Positions 8,512-15,726 of a stretch of DNA of 64,000 nucleotides are shown in pieces (within the stretch, counting starts at the first letter, position 1; every line of letters starts with the position of its first letter). Origin of the DNA: Aerophototrophica crusticola (GTDB lineage Bacteria; Pseudomonadota; Alphaproteobacteria; Azospirillales; Azospirillaceae); the NCBI GenBank assembly GCA_001939945.1, contig MOEB01000001.1, positions 79,595 to 143,594 of the forward strand, written 5' to 3'. The position numbers and the translations under genes were made by a program. Under the pieces are notes generated by a model, which ran no database searches, was not told the origin of the DNA, and worked only from the letters and a program-made list of their open reading frames with translations.

Positions 8512-9159
8512 TCAGCTCCCCGCGAACTTGCCCGCCGTGTCGCCCCACAGCTCCTTCAGCCGAGCGTCCCGGCCGCAGCCATAGCGATAGTATTTATACT
8601 TCAGCGAGTTCACCTGGTAATAGTTCTGGTGGTAATCCTCCGCCGGCCAGAACTGGGTCTCCACCCGCACCGGCGTCACCACCGGCCATTTCAAAACCTT
8701 GCTGGCCTCCAGGGCGGCCTTGCTCTCCTCGGCCGCCTTCTTCTGCGCCTCGTCCTGGGCGAAGATGGCGGTCTGGTAGCTCTCGCCCCGGTCACAGAAC
8801 TGGCCGCCGGCATCGGTGGGGTTCACCGTGCGCCAGAAATAGTCCACCAGTTGCCGATAGCTCACCACCTCAGGGTCGAAGGTGACCTTCACCACCTCCA
8901 GGTGGCCGGTGCCGCCGGCGCTGACCGACTTGTAGTCCGGGTTCTTCGTCCGCCCCCCGGCATAGCCGGAGACGGTGTCCACCACCCCCGGCACCTTGTC
9001 GAAGTCGCTCTCCACGCACCAGAAGCAGCCGCCGGCAAAGACCGCCACCTCCGTCTTCGCGGGCACCCTGGCCGGCGCCGTCTCCGTCGCCCCGCCCACA
9101 CCGGCCACCCAGGCCAGCCCCAGCGCACCCACCCCCGCCAACACCACCCGCCGCAGCAT
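8512..9159 (-). CDS. msrA: Peptide methionine (S)-S-oxide reductase, exported
   Basis: A 215-residue MsrA that reduces the S-epimer of methionine sulfoxide in proteins. The catalytic motif GGCFWC has its nucleophilic Cys at residue 45. FDPEVVSYRQLVDYFW, PTDAGGQFCDRG and EDYHQNYY are present. The first 25 residues (MLRRVV plus a hydrophobic run ending near GGA) form a signal peptide, so it acts in the periplasm. GGAGG lies 5 nt before the ATG at 9159, which settles the start against an upstream ATG at 9171. An exported MsrB follows 291 nt away on the same strand. Confidence 0.95.
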   Translation of the reverse strand: MLRRVVLAGVGALGLAWVAGVGGATETAPARVPAKTEVAVFAGGCFWCVESDFDKVPGVVDTVSGYAGGRTKNPDYKSVSAGGTGHLEVVKVTFDPEVVSYRQLVDYFWRTVNPTDAGGQFCDRGESYQTAIFAQDEAQKKAAEESKAALEASKVLKWPVVTPVRVETQFWPAEDYHQNYYQVNSLKYKYYRYGCGRDARLKELWGDTAGKFAGS

Positions 9160-9262
9160 AAGGACCTCCATCCCCAATCCATGTCTGTCGTCTGTCACGC
9201 AGGCACGCCAACGTCCGTAAGCCCCAATGGAAGGCACCCGGCCACACCGAACGCCGCCATAG

Positions 9263-9397
9263 CGTCCCCTCCCCCAGAGGGGGAGGGACAGGGAGAGGGG
9301 TTAGGACCTTGCCGGAAAGGGGAACCTGCGGGCAGGCGCCTGCTATCCCGATCGCACCACCCCTCTCCCTGTCCCTCTCCCGCCGGGAGAGGGGACG
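9263..9397. repeat. MITE-like 135-bp inverted repeat between msrB and msrA
   Basis: Two arms of about 40 bp (9263-9300 and 9360-9397) are near-perfect inverse complements, built from GGGAGAGGG words, around a central segment of about 60 bp. Each arm also folds on itself (CCCTCCCCC/GGGGGAGGG and CTCTCCC/GGGAGAG). There is no coding capacity. It lies in the msrB-msrA gap and could act as a transcript stem between the genes. Confidence 0.75.
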
Positions 9398-9450
9398 CCA
9401 CGGCCCCCGTCCGTCTTGAAGTTTGGTCGTCGGCCACACCGCCGCGATGC

Positions 9451-9954
9451 TCACCCCACCGCCGGCTTGAACCCCATGGCCACGCCGTTCATGCAGTACC
9501 GCAGCCCCGTGGGCTTCGGCCCGTCGTCGAAGACGTGGCCCAGATGCCCGCCACAGTTGGCACAGTGCACCTCCGTCCGCACCATGAAGAACTTGCGGTC
9601 CTCCGACGTGCCGATGCCGCCCGGCAGGTGGTCCCAGAAGCTGGGCCAGCCGGTGCCGCTCTCATACTTGGTCTTGGCGTCGAACAGGGGGTGGTCGCAG
9701 CCGGCACAGTGGAAGATGCCGGGCCGCTTCTCCTGGTTCAGCGGGCTGGTTCCCGCCCGCTCCGTCCCATGCTCCCGCAGCACCTCATAGGCCGCGGGCG
9801 ACAGCCGCTTCTTCCACTCCGCGTCCGGGAGTTGGAACGGGAAGGCTTTCCCCGCCGTCCCCGTGGCCTGGGCCTCCCCGGCCGACAACCCACCCTTCAC
9901 CGCCGCCCCGGCCACCCCGGCCGCCAGCAGGCCCAAGAATCCACGCTTGCTCAT
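9451..9954 (-). CDS. msrB: Peptide methionine (R)-S-oxide reductase, exported
   Basis: A 167-residue MsrB, specific for the R-epimer of methionine sulfoxide. Zinc cysteines are in CAGC and CANC; the fold marker GTGWPSFW and the catalytic Cys in RYCMNG near the C-terminus are present. The N-terminus MSKRGFLGLLAAG resembles a Tat-type signal with a KR pair, so the protein is predicted periplasmic. GGGAGG lies about 9 nt before the ATG at 9954. Paired with exported msrA it gives both stereospecific repair activities outside the membrane. Confidence 0.95.
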   Translation of the reverse strand: MSKRGFLGLLAAGVAGAAVKGGLSAGEAQATGTAGKAFPFQLPDAEWKKRLSPAAYEVLREHGTERAGTSPLNQEKRPGIFHCAGCDHPLFDAKTKYESGTGWPSFWDHLPGGIGTSEDRKFFMVRTEVHCANCGGHLGHVFDDGPKPTGLRYCMNGVAMGFKPAVG

Positions 9955-10138
9955 CACCTGAAGCCTCCCACGAAAGGGATTTCCCTGGCCCCTAATGTGG
10001 TCCACCCCCCACCCCCTGACCACTCACAGCGCACCACGCCGGGTCACGAGGGCGTGAGAGCGGCGTGTGCATCGAGATGTCTGAGGCCTGGGTGGCGTCA
10101 GGGGCGCTCACCAGGGGCCGTCCTACCGGGACCGACCT

Positions 10139-10341
10139 GTGGAATCCGAACGCAGAGGACGCAGAGGGCCGCAGAGGACACAGAGGGTCGGCGCGGTGAC
10201 GACGTCATCCCCTCTCTTTACCCCCGGAAAGCCTTGCGCGCCGAGGCGCGCGATCAATAGGGATTGGGATCGAAGGCACGCTGCCGCCCGGACGGCACCC
10301 TCTGCGTCCTCTGCGGCCCTCAGTGTCCTCTGCGTTCCCAA
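10139..10341. repeat. MITE-like inverted repeat of GCAGAGGAC words
   Basis: Arms 10143-10187 and 10298-10341 are near-exact inverse complements made of alternating GAACGCAGAGGAC and CCGCAGAGGAC words, separated by about 110 bp. A single arm recurs at 14138-14180. No gene is seen in the surrounding gap 9955-10414. Confidence 0.75.
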
Positions 10342-10414
10342 GCACCCGTCACGTCGCGCACGGCGGCAAACCCGGGCGCCGCCGCTTGCCCGGACCGCAC
10401 CCACCCCCGAAACG

Positions 10415-10448
10415 AAAAGCGCCCGCCCCCACACCGGGGGACGGGCGC
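10415..10448 (-). terminator. Rho-independent terminator of the small Cys-rich unit
   Basis: Read on the minus strand, a 12-bp GC-rich stem (10436-10448 with 10419-10430, one bulge) with a 5-nt loop is followed by TTTT. It lies 26 nt after the stop of the 48-residue gene. Confidence 0.85.
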
Positions 10449-10473
10449 CCATCACGCGCTCAAAGGCGCCGTG

Positions 10474-10620
10474 TCAGCAGCAGCCACCCAGGCCGCAGCA
10501 GGACAGCACCATCTCGCAACAGGCCTCCACGGCCCTCACCACCGCCCCCGGCGCCGCGGCATAGGCCGAGGCAGTGGCGGTCAGCATGGCGGCAGAGGCG
10601 AACAGCACGATACGCTTCAT
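10474..10620 (-). CDS. Small exported protein with three Cys-Cys pairs
   Basis: A 48-residue protein below usual gene-calling limits. Residues 1-22 (MKRIVLFASAAMLTATASAYA) are a textbook signal peptide. The mature part of about 25 residues ends in CC, five residues, CC, four residues, CC at the very C-terminus. GGAG lies 8 nt before the ATG, the stop is followed by a strong terminator, and the upstream gene ends 27 nt away, so the gene is credible. I recognise no family. The paired cysteines suggest metal binding or disulfides in the periplasm; this is inference. Confidence 0.7.
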   Translation of the reverse strand: MKRIVLFASAAMLTATASAYAAAPGAVVRAVEACCEMVLSCCGLGGCC

Positions 10621-10647
10621 GATCAATCTCCAAGGGATGGTTGTCGG

Positions 10648-10983
10648 TCACGTCGGGAACGCGGGCACATCCCGCGGCGGCGGCTCCTCCACCTCCACCA
10701 ACCGCCCCACCAACAGGGCCACCACCCCGGCCTCCCATCCCGCTTGGGCGAGCCCCAGCGGACCCACCGGTGCCGAGGCCAACGGCACCCCATGGCACAG
10801 CACGGCACAGGCCGCCGGGCAAGGCACCGCCACCGGGTCACAACACCCGTGCGCCTCCCCCGCCTGGACAGCCACGCTGGCCGCCACCGCGGGCGCGACC
10901 CACCCGCCCACGCCCAACACCATGGCCACCACCACGGCCACCCACCGCAGCACCCGGGTGCTTCTGCGCAAGCCCTTGATCAT
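10648..10983 (-). CDS. Small exported Cys/His-containing protein
   Basis: A 111-residue protein starting with MIKGLRR and a membrane-spanning or signal segment (about 13-35, ending in APAVAAS). Then comes a short Cys-rich stretch (HGCCDPV, CPAACAVLCHG) and a second hydrophobic run near residues 80-95. No family recognised. It precedes the 48-residue Cys-rich gene by 27 nt, and the pair probably forms one transcript. The cluster of Cys and His after an export signal suggests metal handling, but there is no metal transporter or regulator nearby to support it. Confidence 0.55.
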   Translation of the reverse strand: MIKGLRRSTRVLRWVAVVVAMVLGVGGWVAPAVAASVAVQAGEAHGCCDPVAVPCPAACAVLCHGVPLASAPVGPLGLAQAGWEAGVVALLVGRLVEVEEPPPRDVPAFPT

Positions 10984-11044
10984 GCCCTGAGGCTATAGCC
11001 GGGCAGGGGAGGGGGCAAGGTGGGGCGGGGTCACGAGGGCGTGA

Positions 11045-12247
11045 TTAGGCTCTTTGCCTTGGGGTAAATGGAACGACTACACCGGTCCCCTTTGTGCTGG
11101 CAGTTGTTGCGTTAGGTTGAAGGGTAAGAATAACTCCTGATCCTTTGTCGAACCAACCCTCATCGAAACCAAATAATTCTTCAATGTCATGGCCATATAT
11201 GGTGAAATCATTGTCGAGAAAATCTTGCTTTGTTCGCATGCCTGCCTCTACTACCATGCGGATTGCTTGATAAACCAGTTTAGGCTTTGCGGGTTGTACA
11301 TCTCGATCCATTGGCTCTTCCCTTGACCATCCCTTTGCGCTATAATATTTATAGAGTTGCCGCTCGTAATCTTCGTCAAACAGTTCAAGATCACGGCAGC
11401 GCCTAATCATTGCTTTGATTGAAACTCTCCATTTTTCCTTTAAAAGCAAAAGCTTGGAAAGTGTTGGCACCCCAAGTTCAAGTGAGAAATTATCGGCAGG
11501 CATCAGAAATGCGCTCGCAAGTCTAAATGCCTGATTTTCTATAAGCTTGAAGTTATTTTTCAATTCGTCATGGGTTGCATTTTTGTGAAGCACCGCATGG
11601 GCGAGTTCATGAGCAGCGTCCATTTGTCTTCTGAAAAAAGACATCTTATCATTCGCAAGCAGGATGTAGGGTCGATAATCATATTCTGACCAATTGCAAA
11701 GCCCATCAAGAGCTGATGTTCCCATCTCATCGCAGCAAACGACGACACCATTCTTCTCACAAACCTCTATCATGTTTGTGATTGGACGGTCTCCAATTTT
11801 CCAATGTTCGCGCATGCTCTTTGATATATTCTCTAAGTCATCATCTCGCAAAGATTTATAGCTGGCACCATTCAAGAAATCCGGAAGATTGAGCGCTGGG
11901 AACTTCACATAATGCTGAGCAATATAACTGACTTCTTGGGCCCAACGCAGCCTAGCACGTTGGCGCGCCAAGTCGCGCTTCCGTGCACTCGCCAATGATC
12001 GGAAGAAAAATGGATTGCTCCCATGAACAAATAACGGACGTAGAAAGTAGCTCGGTCTGACCTTCAATGCATTTGCAAGTTCAATAAGCTTCTCTGGCGT
12101 GGGTGTTGAGTCTCCATGTTCCCATCTAGAAATCGTGCTAGTGTGGACGTTCAGAAGGTCAGAAATTGTTACCAAGGTCGAAATTCCGCGCGCGTCCATC
12201 GCTTCACGCAACCTCTCTTTAACGAATCGCGGAGTTCCGGTTTTCAT
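11045..12247 (-). CDS. XRE-family regulator fused to ImmA/IrrE metallopeptidase
   Basis: A 400-residue protein. Residues 10-68 are a Cro/C1-type helix-turn-helix (ISDLLNVHTSTISRWEHG). Residues 150-260 are an ImmA/IrrE zinc peptidase with HELAH at 213-217, preceded by the usual NGVVV and ILLAND strands. Such proteins cleave or relieve a repressor after a stress signal in mobile elements, TA systems and stress responses. GGAGG lies 6 nt before the ATG at 12247. Base composition is clearly richer in A+T than the flanks, shared with the next two genes, so the block looks acquired. Its likely substrate is a neighbouring regulator, possibly the XRE protein at 13105. Confidence 0.88.
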   Translation of the reverse strand: MKTGTPRFVKERLREAMDARGISTLVTISDLLNVHTSTISRWEHGDSTPTPEKLIELANALKVRPSYFLRPLFVHGSNPFFFRSLASARKRDLARQRARLRWAQEVSYIAQHYVKFPALNLPDFLNGASYKSLRDDDLENISKSMREHWKIGDRPITNMIEVCEKNGVVVCCDEMGTSALDGLCNWSEYDYRPYILLANDKMSFFRRQMDAAHELAHAVLHKNATHDELKNNFKLIENQAFRLASAFLMPADNFSLELGVPTLSKLLLLKEKWRVSIKAMIRRCRDLELFDEDYERQLYKYYSAKGWSREEPMDRDVQPAKPKLVYQAIRMVVEAGMRTKQDFLDNDFTIYGHDIEELFGFDEGWFDKGSGVILTLQPNATTASTKGTGVVVPFTPRQRA

Positions 12248-12334
12248 GGAATTCCTCCCACACACCAAGCAGCCAATACGCCCTGCATACATGAAGGGCG
12301 TGGCTCAAGCAGTATAATTTTGGTTGGTCAGCTA

Positions 12335-13039
12335 TTATTTTGCCGCTATATCAAGTTGATCTTCAGAAGCGTTTTCTGCTCCGACGAAAGGCGGCACATC
12401 TACCCGAAGTTCCAAAGTGAGTTCTGTAATTGAAGTTTCAGTCAATGCGGGTTCGATTGCTTCAACCGCGTAACCCGCAATAAAGCTGTCCATTTCTTCA
12501 TAGAGTATGAAATCGGAAAAATCCGGCTCAATGACTGCAATAGCGACCTCATGTAGCTTGAGTACATCTTTCCGATCTCGGCATGTTAGGATCAGAACAT
12601 AGATAGCCTCACTTTCTTCGAATTCGTCTTCGAAGGTTGGAAGTGCCAACTGCTTACTGTACGGTTTATTCAATAGTGCGCCATTGGCGCGCGTCATGTT
12701 CGCCGTAGGGAGCGTGCGAGCATCTCCAATGCTCGCACAGCCAATCACAACTTGTCCAAACTTGCCGAGTACTTGGTAATTTCTCAGCGATGTGCCGGGA
12801 AAATACTCTCCAAGTATCGTAATTCCACCATTATTCTCGATTGTTTCTGGTAAGTTAAGCAGCATCATTTCATAAGCGGATAGGCCGGTAATCCGAGCGA
12901 GTCCTGAACCTTTCAGCCCAATGCTCAGCGCACCAGTGCCCGCCTTTGTGCGAATGGCACGAAGCGCTTCAACCATTTCCAGAAGTTGCTCACGCGCAAC
13001 ATTCTTTCTGATGATCTGCTTGCACCTTTTGGCGGACAT
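12335..13039 (-). CDS. Uncharacterised protein of the ImmA/IrrE island
   Basis: A 234-residue soluble, acidic protein of unknown family. The start at 13039 is preferred over two upstream in-frame ATGs because AGGAGA precedes it by about 5 nt. Basic residues dominate the first 30 positions (SAKRCKQIIRKN); the C-terminal half is strongly acidic with alternating hydrophobics that suggest a beta-rich fold. No catalytic motif is visible. It lies 87 nt upstream of the peptidase gene on the same strand and shares its low G+C, so the two probably move and act together. It could be the effector or the target of the island. Confidence 0.65.
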   Translation of the reverse strand: MSAKRCKQIIRKNVAREQLLEMVEALRAIRTKAGTGALSIGLKGSGLARITGLSAYEMMLLNLPETIENNGGITILGEYFPGTSLRNYQVLGKFGQVVIGCASIGDARTLPTANMTRANGALLNKPYSKQLALPTFEDEFEESEAIYVLILTCRDRKDVLKLHEVAIAVIEPDFSDFILYEEMDSFIAGYAVEAIEPALTETSITELTLELRVDVPPFVGAENASEDQLDIAAK

Positions 13040-13104
13040 CGGGGTCTCCTGGGCCATAATCGTCAGGAAACGTACCCCGAAATTTTGCATTATACAAGGC
13101 CTGA

Positions 13105-13440
13105 CTAGCCCTTTCGCGCATACGGATCGGGTGCCGATGTGGAGCGAGGAATCACCCCCACGCCGATAAAGCCGCTTTCGTCGAAAGAAAAGCTAACTCC
13201 CTGATCCTCCAACGCCTTCCTTAAATCCCTGAGTGTCCGCGGCTGGAGCTGCCTGTCCATCTCCCGCTCGAACTCCGCGATGGTCGGCACGGATATTCCG
13301 CTCGCCTTCGCGAGGTCTGTTTGGGACCAGCGGATCAGGGCGCGGGCGGCGCGGCACTGGGCGGGCGTAATGTTTTTATGATTATCCACTGGATTACCAA
13401 TTGCGTTTAGGCGTGACCCTGCTACATTGATCATAGTCAT
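13105..13440 (-). CDS. XRE-family DNA-binding regulator
   Basis: A 111-residue protein with one helix-turn-helix (ITPAQCRAARALIRWSQTDL, then ASGISVPTIAEFER). This matches the small alphaproteobacterial XRE regulators common in phage-derived and plasmid loci. It begins with ATG ACT ATG; the second ATG at 13434 is equally possible, and the ribosome site is weak. The short C-terminal part (VSFSFDESGFIGVGV) is the typical tail of this subfamily. It is the first gene of the AT-rich island and divergent from the gene at 13494, so it may control both sides. Confidence 0.8.
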   Translation of the reverse strand: MTMINVAGSRLNAIGNPVDNHKNITPAQCRAARALIRWSQTDLAKASGISVPTIAEFEREMDRQLQPRTLRDLRKALEDQGVSFSFDESGFIGVGVIPRSTSAPDPYARKG

Positions 13441-13493
13441 CTCAGGCCCAATCGGATAGCCCGCGCCAGCCTCGGCGCGGGGAAGGAGGAGTC

Positions 13494-13793
13494 ATGGCGG
13501 AGGGTGGGCAGGCGGCGCAGGTGTTGGGGACCTTGATGCCCATGTATGCCCGGGACACCTGGGGCATGACGGATGAGGAGCGGGATGCCTTCCTGGACAA
13601 GCGCTCACAACTGACCTGGCTGTTGGCCCAGCTCCCGGCGCACGGGCCGGCGCAGCTCCAGGCCAAGCTGGAAATCCTCTGCCGCCGCCTGCGGCTGGAC
13701 CTACCCCAGGGTGGGGTGACCACGGACTATTTGCTGGCCGAATCGGCCCGGGCGGACGCGGCGGCGTTGGCGGGGATGGGGGGGGTGACCTGA
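13494..13793 (+). CDS. Hypothetical protein
   Basis: A 99-residue, probably all-helical soluble protein of unknown family. It is supported by a strong Shine-Dalgarno sequence (AAGGAGGAG) just before the ATG, and by a clean intrinsic terminator about 50 nt after the stop. It is divergent from the XRE regulator at 13440, with 53 nt between the starts. Base composition matches the high-GC backbone, not the island. Confidence 0.6.
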   Translation: MAEGGQAAQVLGTLMPMYARDTWGMTDEERDAFLDKRSQLTWLLAQLPAHGPAQLQAKLEILCRRLRLDLPQGGVTTDYLLAESARADAAALAGMGGVT

Positions 13794-13845
13794 CGGGGTT
13801 TCCCCCCTCACCCGGTTCTCCGGAACATGCCGGCTCGGTACTGCC

Positions 13846-13868
13846 TTCGTCGGCGAAGGATTTTTTGC
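13846..13868 (+). terminator. Rho-independent terminator
   Basis: Stem CCTTCG/CGAAGG (13846-13851 with 13856-13861) with a TCGG loop, followed by ATTTTTT. It ends the transcript of the gene at 13494. Confidence 0.8.
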
Positions 13869-13870
13869 TT

Positions 13871-13958
13871 CCCCCGCGAAGGCGGGGGTCCACTGTTTTT
13901 CAGCGCGGGCAACGGCTGACAAGGGGTCAAGAACCGTGGGCCCCCGCCTTCGCGGGGG
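13871..13958. repeat. REP-like doublet
   Basis: Two inverted copies of a 23-bp unit (13871-13893 and 13936-13958, 22 of 23 matching), each itself a hairpin of CCCCCGCGAAGGCGGGGG type, separated by 42 nt. Related units occur at 47415-47452 and 49175-49262. This is the layout of bacterial interspersed REP doublets. Confidence 0.75.
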
Positions 13959-14047
13959 ACACAGGAGTGCTTGGCGGACGCCGACCAGCCTGAACTCTAC
14001 GCCCTTACGGGAACGGTTCCGGGGCAGCCTCTCCCCAGGGAGAGGGA

Positions 14048-14180
14048 ATGTCTGTCGTGTTCATCCGTTGTGATCCGTGTCCATCCGTGTTCCCGACCAT
14101 GCCCGCCGCGGCCGTGCCGGGGCTGGGCCATCCCGACCCCTCTGCGTCCTCTGCGACCATCCGTGTCCTCTGCGTTCCCC
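14048..14180. repeat. Repeat-derived stretch (ATCCGTGT words and one GCAGAGGAC arm)
   Basis: 14048-14095 consists of repeated TGATCCGTGT/CATCCGTGT words. 14138-14180 is a single copy of the arm seen twice at 10139-10341, in the orientation of the right arm. No gene is seen here; open frames are only repeat translations. Confidence 0.6.
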
Positions 14181-14282
14181 AAACCCGACCCCCAGAAAGT
14201 GGACAAAATTCCCAGAACTTGGTACCCTCCCGACACTGCCCAACCGGGCGGCGGGTCTTGGGACAAGTGGGGTGAGGGGGAG

Positions 14283-14426
14283 TTAAGGAGACAAAGGAGA
14301 CATGGTTTCGACCCCGTCACCTTTGTCTCCTTAAGCGGAAAAGTGCGGTCTTGTCAGGCACATGGAATGTGACACGTGTCACCTTAAGCGTCACCTTACG
14401 TCACCTTAAGGTCTCGTTATGTCTCC
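14283..14426. repeat. Hairpin-palindrome-phased-repeat element, copy A
   Basis: About 144 bp with three parts. First is an inverted repeat of TTAAGGAGACAAAGG type (14283-14301 with 14316-14334). Then, after TTAAGC and exactly 32 nt, comes the perfect palindrome GTGACACGTGTCAC (14369-14382). Last are repeats of GTCACCTTA at a 10-12 bp period, degrading into GTCTC words. The reverse complement of 62833-62973 has the same parts with the same 32-nt spacing. It lies between two convergent genes. Confidence 0.85.
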
Positions 14427-14440
14427 CGGCGTCTCCTGGT

Positions 14441-14881
14441 TCAGCCCAGCGCCCCGGGCTTGAACCGCACGGCTTCCAGTCCCACGGCGGCGCAGTCGGG
14501 GTACACGTCGGGCTTCTCGGTCCGGACCCGGGCGCCCAGCACGGACGGGGGCGCCAGGCACAGGGACAGGATGCCGTCCAGCAGCGTCTCTTGCAGGTTG
14601 AAGTGGCCGCGGCCGGCCAGGTCCATGATCTCCCGCCGCAGGAAGTCATAGTCCAGAACCTCGGCGATCTCGTCCGCCCCGGGGCTCTCGGGCTTCAGGA
14701 ACAGCTCGATGTTCACCAGGATGCGCTGCGGTCCGCGCTTCTCGAAGTCGTGGATGCCGATGTTCACCTTCAGGGCGAAGTCGCGCAGATAGATGGCCCG
14801 AACCTCGCCCCAGCGGGACAGCAGCATCAGCCGGGGCAGGTCCAGGCCCGGCGTACCCGAAGCGGGGGTCACGGTCATCAT
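14441..14881 (-). CDS. folB: Dihydroneopterin aldolase-type protein
   Basis: A protein of about 146 residues of the FolB/DHNA family, which in folate synthesis splits 7,8-dihydroneopterin into 6-hydroxymethyldihydropterin and glycolaldehyde. Visible are IYLRDFALKVNIGIHDFEK, QRILVNIELF, a VLDYDFLRREI segment and the C-terminal E-K-P-D region (RTEKPDVYPDCAAVGLE). The start overlaps the SDR stop (TGATG), with AAGGAG just upstream; the ATG at 14878 has the better spacing and 14881 the classical overlap. Coupling to a FolM-like reductase supports a pterin role. Confidence 0.85.
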   Translation of the reverse strand: MMTVTPASGTPGLDLPRLMLLSRWGEVRAIYLRDFALKVNIGIHDFEKRGPQRILVNIELFLKPESPGADEIAEVLDYDFLRREIMDLAGRGHFNLQETLLDGILSLCLAPPSVLGARVRTEKPDVYPDCAAVGLEAVRFKPGALG

Positions 14882-15663
14882 CACTCCTTGAAGGGTTGGC
14901 GGATCTCGAACATCACGTCGCGGGCGCGGGGCTCCAGGTGCTGGCCGCCATCCACATACAGCAGCTCGGCCCGGGCGCTGGGGGTGTCCAGCAGGTACGC
15001 TACGGCGCGGGCCAGGTCTTCCGGGTCGCTGCCGCGGCGCAGGGGGTTCATGCGGTGGGTCCGCTCGAACTCCTCCGCCGTCTGGTCGGCGGAGGGCAGG
15101 GTCAGCCCCGGGGCGATGCCGTGCACCCGGATGCGCCCGGCCCAGGTGACTGCCAGCAGCCGGGTCAGGCCGGCCAGGCCCAGCTTGCTGACGGTATAGC
15201 TGAAGAAGTCCGGGTTCAGGTTGCCCACCTTCTGGTCCAGGATATTGACCAGCACCGGGTCGTCCTCAGGCTTGGTGACGGCGGCGAAGCCCTGGGCCAG
15301 GAAGGCGGGGCCTTGCAGGTTGGCGGTCAGGTGGGCGTCCCAGCTCTCCGGCGTGGCGGACTCCGCACTGTCCTCCACGAAGCGGCTGGCGTTGTTGACC
15401 ACCGCGGTCAGGCTGCCCAGGGCCTTGGCCGCGTCCTCCGCCAGGGCGCGGGACGCGGTGGGGCTGGACAGGTCGGCCCCCAGCGCCACGGCCCGCCCGC
15501 CACCGGCGTTTAGGCGGGCCGCCAGCTCCTCGGCCGGCTTGGCGGAGTGGTTATAGTGGATGGCCACGGCCCAGCCCCGGGCCGCCAGATGCTCCACCAT
15601 GCAGCGCCCGATGCGCTGCGCCCCGCCGGTGACCAGGACAGTACGACGACGGGGCTCGGTCAT
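14881..15663 (-). CDS. FolM/PTR1-like short-chain reductase
   Basis: A 260-residue SDR. The nucleotide motif is TGGAQRIG (12-19), NNAS at 90-93, and the catalytic pair Tyr156/Lys160 lies in FFSYTVSK. The TGGAQRIG form and the ILDQK strand before the active site are typical of pteridine reductase-like FolM proteins, which reduce dihydrofolate or dihydromonapterin. Translational coupling to folB downstream supports a pterin substrate. A paralogue with the Lys replaced lies at 7411-8202. Confidence 0.88.
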   Translation of the reverse strand: MTEPRRRTVLVTGGAQRIGRCMVEHLAARGWAVAIHYNHSAKPAEELAARLNAGGGRAVALGADLSSPTASRALAEDAAKALGSLTAVVNNASRFVEDSAESATPESWDAHLTANLQGPAFLAQGFAAVTKPEDDPVLVNILDQKVGNLNPDFFSYTVSKLGLAGLTRLLAVTWAGRIRVHGIAPGLTLPSADQTAEEFERTHRMNPLRRGSDPEDLARAVAYLLDTPSARAELLYVDGGQHLEPRARDVMFEIRQPFKE

Positions 15664-15726
15664 GGGACGGCCAGGGGGTTCCGGGGCGGGCAGGGCAGGG
15701 GAGATATAGCCCGAACAGCCGTTTCC

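Noticed and set aside
8629-10260. A 543-codon plus-strand frame across msrA and msrB
   Set aside because: It reads through both reductase genes in antisense and through the inverted repeats between them; no protein character.
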